Of a stretch of DNA of 28,276 nt, positions 21,810 to 28,276 are shown piece after piece. Below the pieces are notes generated by a model. It did no database searches, had not been told where the DNA came from, and saw only the letters and a list, made by a program, of their open reading frames with translations. The position numbers and the translations under genes are program-made. How positions within the stretch are numbered: the stretch's first letter is position 1; every line of letters begins with the position of its first letter. Origin of the DNA: Mytilinidion resinicola (taxonomy: Eukaryota > Ascomycota > Dothideomycetes > Mytilinidiales > Mytilinidiaceae); assembly GCF_010093595.1 (NCBI RefSeq), contig NW_022985458.1, positions 259,822 through 288,097 of the forward strand, in the 5' to 3' direction.

Positions 21810-21823
21810 AAGAAGGGTGAAGG
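21810..21823 (+). promoter_or_regulatory. Polypurine tract of gypsy
   Basis: AAGAAGGGTGAAGG, purine except one T, touches the 3' LTR and is the expected plus-strand primer. Confidence 0.8.
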
Positions 21824-22022
21824 TGTAATAGCTATATTCCGCGCCCCGCATAGGGTATACAGGTCGCGCGCTATTACGTGCGTAAAGGTCACGTGACCCT
21901 TATAGTCCGTGCACGCAAGCCGAACTATAACTATAGAGCTGGCGCTGCCGTAGCTCCTTATAGATTCTTCCTAGTTATAATTAACAACCTGTTTCCTATA
22001 ATACTTTCTTAGTTTTATAATA
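21824..22022 (+). repeat. 3' LTR of gypsy (199 bp)
   Basis: It starts TGTAATAGCTATATTCC and ends TTTTATAATA, and is highly similar to 14355-14557. It contains the perfect 12-bp palindrome GGTCACGTGACC at 21887-21898. Confidence 0.92.
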
Positions 22023-22027
22023 CTTCG
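22023..22027. repeat. Right target-site duplication of gypsy
   Basis: CTTCG is identical to 14350-14354; LINE2 sequence resumes after it. Confidence 0.9.
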
Positions 22028-22880
22028 CCTCTAATTTTAGTTTTAGATATCTAGGAAAGATATTTCTTAACCGTTTATTATAGTATTATTATATCCGTTT
22101 TTGCCTATAGGCGCTTTTTTAGGAGTGCTGCTTATTACTAGCTCTAGTTAATTGCTATAATAATTAAAAGGTGGTTAAAGTTATAGTCTAGGCTTCTATC
22201 TATTTTATAGTAGGTTATACGCGGTGCTAGTTTCTTTAAGGTAAAGATAAGGTCTATTATTAAGTTTCTATTTTTCTATTAGTAAGTTAGGGTCCCAGGC
22301 GCTATTAGAAGTTGTAGCTAGAAATCCTTAATTATTATAAGAAGCAGTTGGGCGTTTAGCCCCGTCCCGGTGTATTAGTATACTGCTAACTAAAAAGGGT
22401 AGTAGAGGTTAAAGTCTTTAAGTATAATAGTTTTCTTAAGTAAGTTTAGTTTTTTAATAGTATTAGCTAGTTTAGAAAGTATATCGGTTATTACTTTATT
22501 ATATATATTAAAGATATAAATATTTTTGCCGGTATAAGGGTTAAGAACTGCTAAGAAGGTAATATTCTTAGTAATATATAATACGGTCTAAGTGCTAGGG
22601 TTAATGCGTTTATTAATATAAAAGTATACCCGTATACTAGCGTTATTAAGGTAGGTTAGTTAGAAATACATTTTAAGAGAATAGTAGAATATAGTAATAA
22701 ATAGGTTACGCCAGGGCTTCTAGATTACTAAGATATTATATTTAAGTATTTTTAGATTTTAGAATAGGCTGGCAAGGATAATATCTTTTAACTTCTAGAT
22801 ATTATACTATAAAATGTGTAGTTCCTAGTATTCTAGTATTAATTTAGTGCGGCGTTAGTACTATATATAAGGAATTGGCT
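22028..22880 (-). pseudogene. LINE2 ORF2, 5' part: APE-type endonuclease
   Basis: On the minus strand the frame begins near 22850 with LHILQYNIQKLKDI and ILVIQKPQRN (family LQxN and QEPW, with Glu changed to Lys). It continues with LKDFNLYYPF near 22410 (family GDFNLHHP) and ends with DRSLDYNFNHLLI near 22180 (family SDHLPI). These are the conserved blocks of the apurinic-endonuclease domain that nicks target DNA for target-primed reverse transcription. Several catalytic residues are changed in RIP fashion. The frame is cut by gypsy at 22027 and continues in the reverse transcriptase at 14349. Confidence 0.85.
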
Positions 22881-22899
22881 TTAAGCCGCACAGGTTCCT

Positions 22900-24980
22900 G
22901 TTCGGCGGGATAGAGACTTTAGGGTTATACTTTTCTAGCTAGGGGTAGATATACTAGTTCTTTCTTATATTTTTTAGTATATTATTAAGTTCCTTTAAGC
23001 GTAATCTACTTTTTTTTTTAAATATATACGCAATTCGGCTGTGTATATAAAGTCTCTTCTATAGTATATATATATCTTTATATATTAGGCTATAGTTAGC
23101 TTAGTATTATATATTAGCTAGTTATTATAAATTTCCTAGTGCTGTAGATAATTATATTCTTTATAGAGTTTTCCTTTTATTATATAGGTGTCTACTGCTA
23201 TTAAGGTTAGTAAAGATTTTATAGTCTCTGCCGTATTATATAGCTAGTCCCTGTCGAAATTATTTACTAGGTTAGCTAGCTATATATTAGTATTTTATGT
23301 ACTAAAATCCTTCTGCGTATTATTAATAGGGTATATAGGTAGCTAGTTTAGCAGGTTAGCTATAGGTATTACTTTATTAGTATCTAGGTTAGAGGTAGTA
23401 TTTACTATTTAAGCAACTGTCTGTAATTATTTAGCTATTAATATCTTTAGGTTAATAGCTGGTTCTTATAATATCGTGTTTTATTATATTACTAGTATTA
23501 TCTATTCTTCTGCAAATAATAGATTGCCGGGTGTATATATATCTATTATTTCTAGAAGTGTTAGAGGTTCTAGAGCAGACTCTCTCGCCTATATTAAGGC
23601 CTCTAGAGTAGTAGGTATTTAGCTTAAGGGTTTTTTTATAAAGGAGTCTAATATAGTAATAGTTTAGCAGGCTGCAATATTTTAGGCGTAGTGGTATATT
23701 TTCCGTATACTGCTCTTTTTAAGAGGGTTATCCTTTAATAGAATATACTAGTAAATACTCCGGGCCTGTTTAGCTTGCTTAACTCTATCTATTTTTTTCT
23801 TTTTTACTGGGCAGGTATTACTCTAGGCTATATAGATACCTTTATAGACTGCGTATATTAAAGTAAAGCTTTCTACTCCTTTCTGCTTATAGTTCTTAGA
23901 TTTATATAGTTTAGCGCAATAGCCGTATTTTTGCGCTGTATTATATTAGGCGCCGGTATAACTATAATTATAGCAGCGGAAGTATTACTTTATTTTACAG
24001 GCCTAGTTATAGAGTTAGTAGATATAGATTTATTCTTTCCAGGCTATTCTAGTATAGATAATAGCGTTGGCTATTTTAGGGTCTTTAAATTCTACTATAA
24101 TTAAGAATACGCGTTTAAGGGGGGATTCTCGCGTTAGCTATCTAATAAATAAGATCTCTACTTTCGGAATAACTGTATAGTTATCTGTAAGTATCTATTA
24201 AATAGTTACTTTTTAGTTCTTAATATTAATAGAGTTTATAAAGATACTATAAATAATAATACTATAGGTTAGTATAATAAGTTCTGCGTATTTTTTAAGG
24301 CTGCTAATCTATCTATTATTTTCTTTAAGTTTTATAGCTTCTGCTATAGAAGAGGTAAATACCTGTATATTACCGCTTTTAAGTTAATAGGCAGTAATAA
24401 CTATAACTGATTTAGTGGCTGCATTATCGCGGATAGATGTTTCTATTTAGTTCCTTATCTTAACGGCAGGGAGCGTCCGAAGTTTCTGGGCAACTCCGGG
24501 GTCCTTAAGTTTTACTGTAACTGCTCGGTTTTTATATAATATAACTGTAGATTAGGCCTTGGTATCCTGTGTGCGCTGTGGTGCTAGTAGCGGAGGTATA
24601 GGAGGAGAGCCTTTGGCGTGGGCTGCTACCTGCGCCCAGGTAGAGGCTGCGCCTTTGTCTCGGCTGAAGTTAGCTGCATGCGGCGGGGCAGTGCTCCATC
24701 CGACCGAGTTTTTAATAACTGAGATGTCTCTTTAGATGTTCTGCGTGTGTTTAGCGGCATCCTGGATGTGGTGGAGTATCTCGCTTATTGCAGGTTGCCG
24801 AAGCACCTTGCCCACGAGCGTGATGGTGGATGCAATGTACGATTGCACTATGTGCCATGGCACTTGGTTCTGCTTGCCTCTGTCTACGGCCTGCAGCTGG
24901 TTGCATGCTTCTCTGAGGTATGTGGCGTGCTCGTTGATGTGTTCTGGGCCATTGTTTACCTGTGGCCACTGAGGCGCCAT
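22900..24980 (-). pseudogene. LINE2 ORF1, Gag-like RNA-binding protein remnant
   Basis: ATG at 24978-24980 opens a frame (MAPQWPQVNNGPEHINEHAT) that is intact to a TAA at 24732-24734, best explained as a RIP-changed CAA. The same frame continues past it through a Ala/Pro-rich stretch and a nucleic-acid-binding region. A Cys-rich segment at about 23990-23930 (CFRCYNYSYTG and further Cys/Tyr) marks degraded CCHC knuckles. ORF1 proteins of this type bind LINE RNA. A TTG a few codons upstream could extend the frame but is unlikely in a fungus. Mutation is light near the start and heavy beyond about 24430. The C-terminal boundary is approximate. Confidence 0.75.
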
Positions 24981-25110
24981 CACCACCAATTCGACGTGTT
25001 TTCACGCGTCAATTGGCGTAATTGCCTACAGGGACACCGGAAAACTGTAGGGATTGCAAATTATAACGCGTTTCCAAAAATTTGTTCTGAGCTGTTGGTG
25101 GTGTTTTTTC
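24981..25110 (-). other. LINE2 5' leader
   Basis: This covers about 130 bases between the 5' target duplication and the ORF1 ATG, starting GAAAAAACACCACC on the minus strand. It is little mutated. LINEs of this type carry an internal promoter in this region, but no motif is identified here. Confidence 0.6.
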
Positions 25111-25125
25111 CGCTAACTGATTGAT
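25111..25125. repeat. Target-site duplication of LINE2 (5' side)
   Basis: CGCTAACTGATTGAT is the partner of 11041-11055, with one G/A difference of RIP type. Confidence 0.88.
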
Positions 25126-25206
25126 TAATTGATTAATTAATTGATTGATTGGTTCATAGGCTGTCCCAGCCGCCCTAGTGGCGGCTATACAGGTGCTCCC
25201 GCTTCT
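25126..25206 (-). mobile_element. LINE3: 3'-end fragment of a LINE of the LINE2 family
   Basis: The block 25152-25206 repeats the LINE2 3' end, including the hairpin AGCCGCC-CTAGT-GGCGGCT (25168-25186) and GTGCTCCC further on, but lacks about 20 bases present in LINE2 after the hairpin. Its tail is TGAT/TAAT repeats (25121-25152). It is a severely 5'-truncated copy. LINE2 inserted inside its tail. Confidence 0.85.
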
Positions 25207-25802
25207 TTGAGCTAACGTCCCTCCCTACATGCCGGAAAACCCACCGTTCCGGAAAATATCAGGAGTACTTTGACTTCAAACAACTATAACTCTGCACAGA
25301 CGCCTAGCTTCATTAAAATTTTGTGTAAATAATGTGCTGTAGCTACTTCTAAACATCTAAAATCTTTCTAATCTATAAATCACATTCGCATTGTCGTCTT
25401 CTTGCCTGATTCACTACGAGCCTTCTTTTAGAGCGAAACAATCTTTGTTTGGTGCAGTACCACCATCATGCTTTTACTACTTATAAACAAAATGCAAAGT
25501 TCTCACCCGAGCCTTAGAGCTTTAATACCATGATAGGAAGTCATTATCAGCCTGAAGCCTGGTGTCGCTCGCAAATTCATACAAGGCCGCCACCCCGGTC
25601 GGTACTTCCGATCGAACCAACTACTGATTTAGGCTAGTGCGAAACAACCCCGCGTCTTACGTACATACTTATAGCTGCGTAATTTATTTATAATAACTGT
25701 GACTTATGGCTCCGCGAAGACTTTGCCAAGCGCTCGGGGTATCATAAAATCCGACTCTAGATTGGGAGCAGGGCTGAAGTTCCGAAACGCCCCGGCGCTT
25801 GT

Positions 25803-26096
25803 TCAATCAACTAGCGCGTGCGCCTTGACACCGCAATCAGCTTTCCACGCAGTTATCGTACAACTTCGAGATGTGGTACAACGCACGATCATATCTACCT
25901 TGATAACCTCCGTGAGATAGCTGTACATCGTCGCATCGCCCTCAAGCTCCGTAGACCCGCCGTTGGTACCGCCGTTAGTACCGCCGTTAGTACCGCCGTT
26001 AGTACCGCCGTTGACCGAGCGAAATAGGTGCCCCTTAAAGGGGAATAAGACGGGACAGGAGAGATAGGATGGAGTGGATAGGTGGGCCTCAGCCAT
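25803..26096 (-). CDS. Possible small hypothetical protein with NGGT repeats
   Basis: A 97-codon frame opens with ATG at 26094-26096 and ends at 25803. Its centre is the 12-bp tandem repeat, read as NGGT repeated four times plus NGGS. The rest matches no family I recognise: a hydrophobic N-terminal stretch (SYLSCPVLFPF) and a C-terminal part with four Cys. An overlapping minus-strand frame (25895-26227) has equal claim. The tandem repeat keeps every frame open by itself, so this may well be noncoding. Confidence 0.18.
   Translation of the reverse strand: MAEAHLSTPSYLSCPVLFPFKGHLFRSVNGGTNGGTNGGTNGGTNGGSTELEGDATMYSYLTEVIKVDMIVRCTTSRSCTITAWKADCGVKAHALVD
25954..26013. repeat. 12-bp tandem repeat, 5 units
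   Basis: Units of GTACCGCCGTTA start at 25966, 25978 and 25990, with slightly varied units at 25954 and 26002. It is GC-rich and untouched by RIP. Confidence 0.95.
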
Positions 26097-26364
26097 AGTG
26101 GGTATGGCAGCTGCGCGCCTCGGTGAGTGGGTTGAGAATCACTGGCAGAACGCCGTCGCTGCAAGCATATACGAAGGTGGAAAGGCTCGCCATGTTTTGG
26201 TGATACAGCTATCACACGGTCAAACAACGAACGGCTCCTTACATGAGCACTGCAATCTTTAGGGTCGTGGAGAGGTGCTTCAAAGTAACGAAAAGTTCGG
26301 ATCGTAAGTGTTCATGAGCGCTGGGTAAGGCACAGCAGAGATGTGATGGTAGTTCAGTCCACCC

Positions 26365-28276
26365 CTAGACACCAAAGTGAATATACGGAGCCCAATAGAG
26401 CGGGCTCTCTAGCGTAGTCTCACAACCCTCGTCGCAAACCTCCCCATCGCTAAGCTCCCCATCGCTAAGCTCCGCATCTCTCGCCTCTTTCGTTGACTCA
26501 ATGTGCCCATCCCGCAGCGCCCTGACCGCCTGATGGAGGCCCCGACATATCGCCACGTCCGTCATACCTTCGTCCCGGATCGTCTCGTACACTACCCTAG
26601 CAACGTCTACACAGTGAATGTCGGACACTTCCCAGAGCGTTCCTATAACATGCCGGAACCCCGCAAGCTGGAAGGCACTCGCTAGATGGATTCCCTCATC
26701 GACAAGCCTACCCACCCTGTTCGTGCTAGTCGAGCAGGCCGAGAGATAGCCAAGAAACGGTGAGCTCTCTGCAATTCTATGGTCGCGGAGATCTCCTACA
26801 GTTAATGGGCTCTTCTCCCAGTCATCTAGGAGCAGACTGCTTTGCGAAGGATCCAGGGGATCTGAACGTCCATGGCCAGCAAAGTGGAAAATCTTGCAGG
26901 CCCGCAAGTGAGCCAGAACTTCTTCCCTGCGCCGTAGTGGCATAACCGCTTTCAGCTGTAGCGACGGGCAGAGGTCGACTAACATTTCTACTTCTTTGGT
27001 GGCAAAAGGAAGGGCTGAGCTTCTTGGGAGGCATGGGGTCTCTTGCATGGCAACTAGAAGAGCTTGCTCCAACCCAGATTCAGTCGTTCTATGGACACTA
27101 TGTCGGCGTCCATATACCAGTGCCTTTATAGATGAACTGTAAGATGACATAACTCTATCGAGCACTGTCTTGGTCGATCCTTTGGTGTGAAATCCCGCTG
27201 CGTGAACTGGAAAGTGACTTAGCGCTCCTGTCGGAATCCACCATACCCGAGGCCAGTTGTTAGATGGCAATTGTTGGTGTCCTAGTGCGTCCAAGATAGG
27301 TGCTGCAGCCGCTTTCCACAACCACTGTAAGACTGGTGTTGATCCAACCGACTGCTGTTGGACTCTTTGGTTTAGCTTCTCCTCTGTTAGGTTAGGTAGT
27401 GGTAACACCCTAATCCGATGATGCTCAATAAGAAACGCATCGCAACGGTACGAGCTTACGTTGATAATAACGATGGGGCCTTGGTCTGCGGCAGCCATGA
27501 GTTCGTCACGAGTCGGCGGAAGAAGAAAGTTCTGGAAGGTAGGCTGATCGCGTATTTTTGCAATAACCAGATTGAATTTTTGGTCTGCTTCAATCCGCCG
27601 ATTGGCTTGGGATGTCCATGAAGGTGTTGCATCGCCCACTAGACCTATCCCACTGGAAGGCGCGTCTAGCTTATTCCGAAGGATCTCAAATTCCGTCGCT
27701 AATCTGGGATGCTGCTCTCTGAGGTCGGAAATGTCTGTGCGCAATTCTAACAACAGACCAGCGATAACGCAGCGGCCAAGCTCCAATAGCTCCAAGGCAT
27801 ATTGCACCTCCTTTTCTGCATTGAGAGCGACGGCTGCAGCCATAGAAGCTAATCCAGCAAACTGTCCGAGTATATGCTGCTTATCATTATTGTCCAACTG
27901 CCGCGGGCTCACGGTTGGGAGAAGCTCTACAGCGCGATGCAGGAAGTTATATGATTCTTCCCAGTTTTGCTGGGAGGCAAGAATATCAGCGGCACGCCGA
28001 CCGAGACCAATGCGTATAGATGGTGGGGAAGTATGGCAATCCCAACCTCCCTTGAAACAGGATAGGGCACGGTTGAGATCGTCCATGAACCCAGTCCGCT
28101 CAAATCGCGTGCCAAGCCTGTTTCCAAGGTTGCTCAAGATGGCAGCTCGATCGGGGTGGTCCTGAGGAGTGGCTTCGACTGCTATGTTGGCAACGTCCAC
28201 CGCCCGGTTGAGATTGTCCATGGACCCAGTCCGGTCAAATCGCGTGCCAAGCCAGTTTCCAAGGTTGTTCAAGTAG
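26365..28276 (-). CDS. TPR-CHAT domain protein, 3' part (runs off the right edge)
   Basis: The frame is open from the window edge to TAG at 26365-26367, over 635 codons without an intron. The TTG at 28272 is not a start; the frame continues upstream beyond the window. At the N-terminus of the visible part are two TPR-like units of 45 residues with NLGN-LGTRF-RTG and DLNRA. A linker follows with LELLELGRCVIAGLLLELRT, conserved in fungal relatives. The C-terminal half is a CHAT domain, a caspase-like fold (Caspase HetF Associated with TPRs). The catalytic pair is visible as HFAGHG (His about 467 of the visible part) and LSACST (Cys about 513), followed by IGTLWEV and the terminal LYWAPYIHFG. 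A duplicated acidic ELSDG motif precedes the end. The domain pair suggests a TPR-sensed protease or regulator, possibly in self/non-self or stress response. Activity and substrate are unknown. Confidence 0.93.
   Translation of the reverse strand, partial: YLNNLGNWLGTRFDRTGSMDNLNRAVDVANIAVEATPQDHPDRAAILSNLGNRLGTRFERTGFMDDLNRALSCFKGGWDCHTSPPSIRIGLGRRAADILASQQNWEESYNFLHRAVELLPTVSPRQLDNNDKQHILGQFAGLASMAAAVALNAEKEVQYALELLELGRCVIAGLLLELRTDISDLREQHPRLATEFEILRNKLDAPSSGIGLVGDATPSWTSQANRRIEADQKFNLVIAKIRDQPTFQNFLLPPTRDELMAAADQGPIVIINVSSYRCDAFLIEHHRIRVLPLPNLTEEKLNQRVQQQSVGSTPVLQWLWKAAAAPILDALGHQQLPSNNWPRVWWIPTGALSHFPVHAAGFHTKGSTKTVLDRVMSSYSSSIKALVYGRRHSVHRTTESGLEQALLVAMQETPCLPRSSALPFATKEVEMLVDLCPSLQLKAVMPLRRREEVLAHLRACKIFHFAGHGRSDPLDPSQSSLLLDDWEKSPLTVGDLRDHRIAESSPFLGYLSACSTSTNRVGRLVDEGIHLASAFQLAGFRHVIGTLWEVSDIHCVDVARVVYETIRDEGMTDVAICRGLHQAVRALRDGHIESTKEARDAELSDGELSDGEVCDEGCETTLESPLYWAPYIHFGV
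28071..28276 (-). repeat. 135-bp repeats encoding the TPR units
   Basis: The blocks starting GGTTGAGATC at 28071 and GGTTGAGATT at 28206 are nearly identical over more than 60 bases and are spaced 135 bp, that is 45 codons. High DNA identity between adjacent units suggests recent repeat turnover, and more units probably lie beyond the edge. Confidence 0.85.

Larger units (their letters stand above)
14355..22022 (+). mobile_element. Ty3/gypsy chromovirus retrotransposon (RIP-mutated)
   Basis: The element has LTRs at 14355-14557 and 21824-22022 and a CTTCG target duplication. Order is leader with ACT microsatellite, gag with zinc knuckle, protease, reverse transcriptase, RNase H, integrase, chromodomain, polypurine tract, LTR. 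Reverse transcriptase before integrase defines gypsy, and the chromodomain after a GPY/F-type module places it among chromoviruses, a common fungal group. The whole element is deeply RIP-mutated, but frames are conserved over kilobases, with stops almost only at former Gln or Trp codons. It is inserted in LINE2 in the opposite orientation. Confidence 0.93.
11056..25110 (-). mobile_element. LINE2: full-length Tad-like LINE, split by a gypsy element
   Basis: The two parts are 25110-22028 (5' part) and 14349-11056 (3' part), together about 6.4 kb. In order on the minus strand they contain a short 5' leader, ORF1 with zinc knuckle, ORF2 with APE-type endonuclease, reverse transcriptase, RNase H and C-terminal zinc knuckle, and a 3' region with a hairpin and an ATC/ATT-repeat tail. 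A 15-bp target duplication flanks the whole. The gypsy element lies between endonuclease and reverse transcriptase. The ends (11056 to about 12330 and about 24430 to 25110) are little mutated, while the inner parts next to gypsy are heavily RIP-mutated. The domain content matches the fungal Tad1 group. Confidence 0.9.
25207..26364. other. Intergenic region downstream of the TPR-CHAT gene
   Basis: This is GC-normal, non-RIP sequence. The left part (about 25226-25700) shows no coding frame or recognised element. The right part contains the 12-bp repeat listed separately and two short overlapping minus-strand frames (25803-26096 with a real ATG, and 25895-26227). No promoter or terminator could be recognised. 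Confidence 0.5.

Noticed and set aside
12330..24430. Long AT-rich block as a possible centromere core
   Set aside because: The AT richness is fully explained by RIP of identifiable elements, and nothing else points to a centromere.
25209..25214. GCTAAC as target duplication of the LINE3 fragment
   Set aside because: It matches GCTAAC at 25112-25117, but six bases is too short to trust given the repetitive tail.
27572..28165. 197-codon plus-strand frame
   Set aside because: It is antisense to the TPR-CHAT gene, which has recognisable domains in the opposite frame.
28270..28272. TTG as start of the TPR-CHAT protein
   Set aside because: The reading frame continues upstream to the window edge in the middle of a TPR unit, so the gene is simply cut off.

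Overview
The window is fungal nuclear DNA, most likely from a filamentous ascomycete (Pezizomycotina). It holds Ty1/copia and chromodomain Ty3/gypsy LTR retrotransposons, Tad-like LINEs and a TPR-CHAT gene typical of fungi. Most of the elements carry the mark of repeat-induced point mutation (RIP). They are rich in TA, poor in CA and TG, and their reading frames are broken almost only by stops in place of Gln or Trp codons. Met codons have become Ile, and catalytic Asp codons have become Asn. No prokaryotic genes, CRISPR arrays, rRNA or convincing tRNA were found.

Layout, left to right. (1) 1-352: GC-normal, unassigned sequence with an imperfect inverted repeat. (2) 353-3439: a truncated, RIP-mutated copia element on the minus strand (copia A), with its 5' LTR at 3317-3439. 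(3) 3440-3569: a 130-bp spacer rich in CCTAG(G/A). (4) 3570-10983: a full-length copia element on the plus strand (copia B), with 123-bp LTRs and a 5-bp target duplication. A 5'-truncated, largely unmutated LINE (LINE1, 8144-9350) sits inside its reverse transcriptase, flanked by a 13-bp target duplication. (5) 10989-11055: a short piece of pre-insertion sequence. (6) 11056-25110: an apparently full-length Tad-like LINE on the minus strand (LINE2, about 6.4 kb without its insert), flanked by a 15-bp target duplication. A 7.7-kb chromovirus-type gypsy element (14355-22022, plus strand, 5-bp duplication CTTCG) has split it between endonuclease and reverse transcriptase. (7) 25126-25206: the 3' end of another LINE of the same family, in whose tail LINE2 landed. 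(8) 25207-26364: GC-normal intergenic sequence with a 12-bp tandem repeat. (9) 26365-28276: the 3' part of a TPR-CHAT protein gene on the minus strand, running off the right edge. It is the only plausible intact host gene here.

The insertions can be put in order. Copia B inserted before RIP, because its two target copies differ by a RIP-type change. LINE1 inserted after RIP, because both of its target copies carry the mutated sequence and its own body is hardly mutated. LINE2 entered the tail of an older LINE fragment, then gypsy entered LINE2, and RIP then hit gypsy and the LINE2 sequence about 2 kb to each side while sparing both LINE2 ends. The locus is therefore a silenced transposon nest beside a candidate fungal signalling or self/non-self gene. 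No working new enzymatic system is visible; the main interest is the insertion and mutation history and the TPR-CHAT gene.
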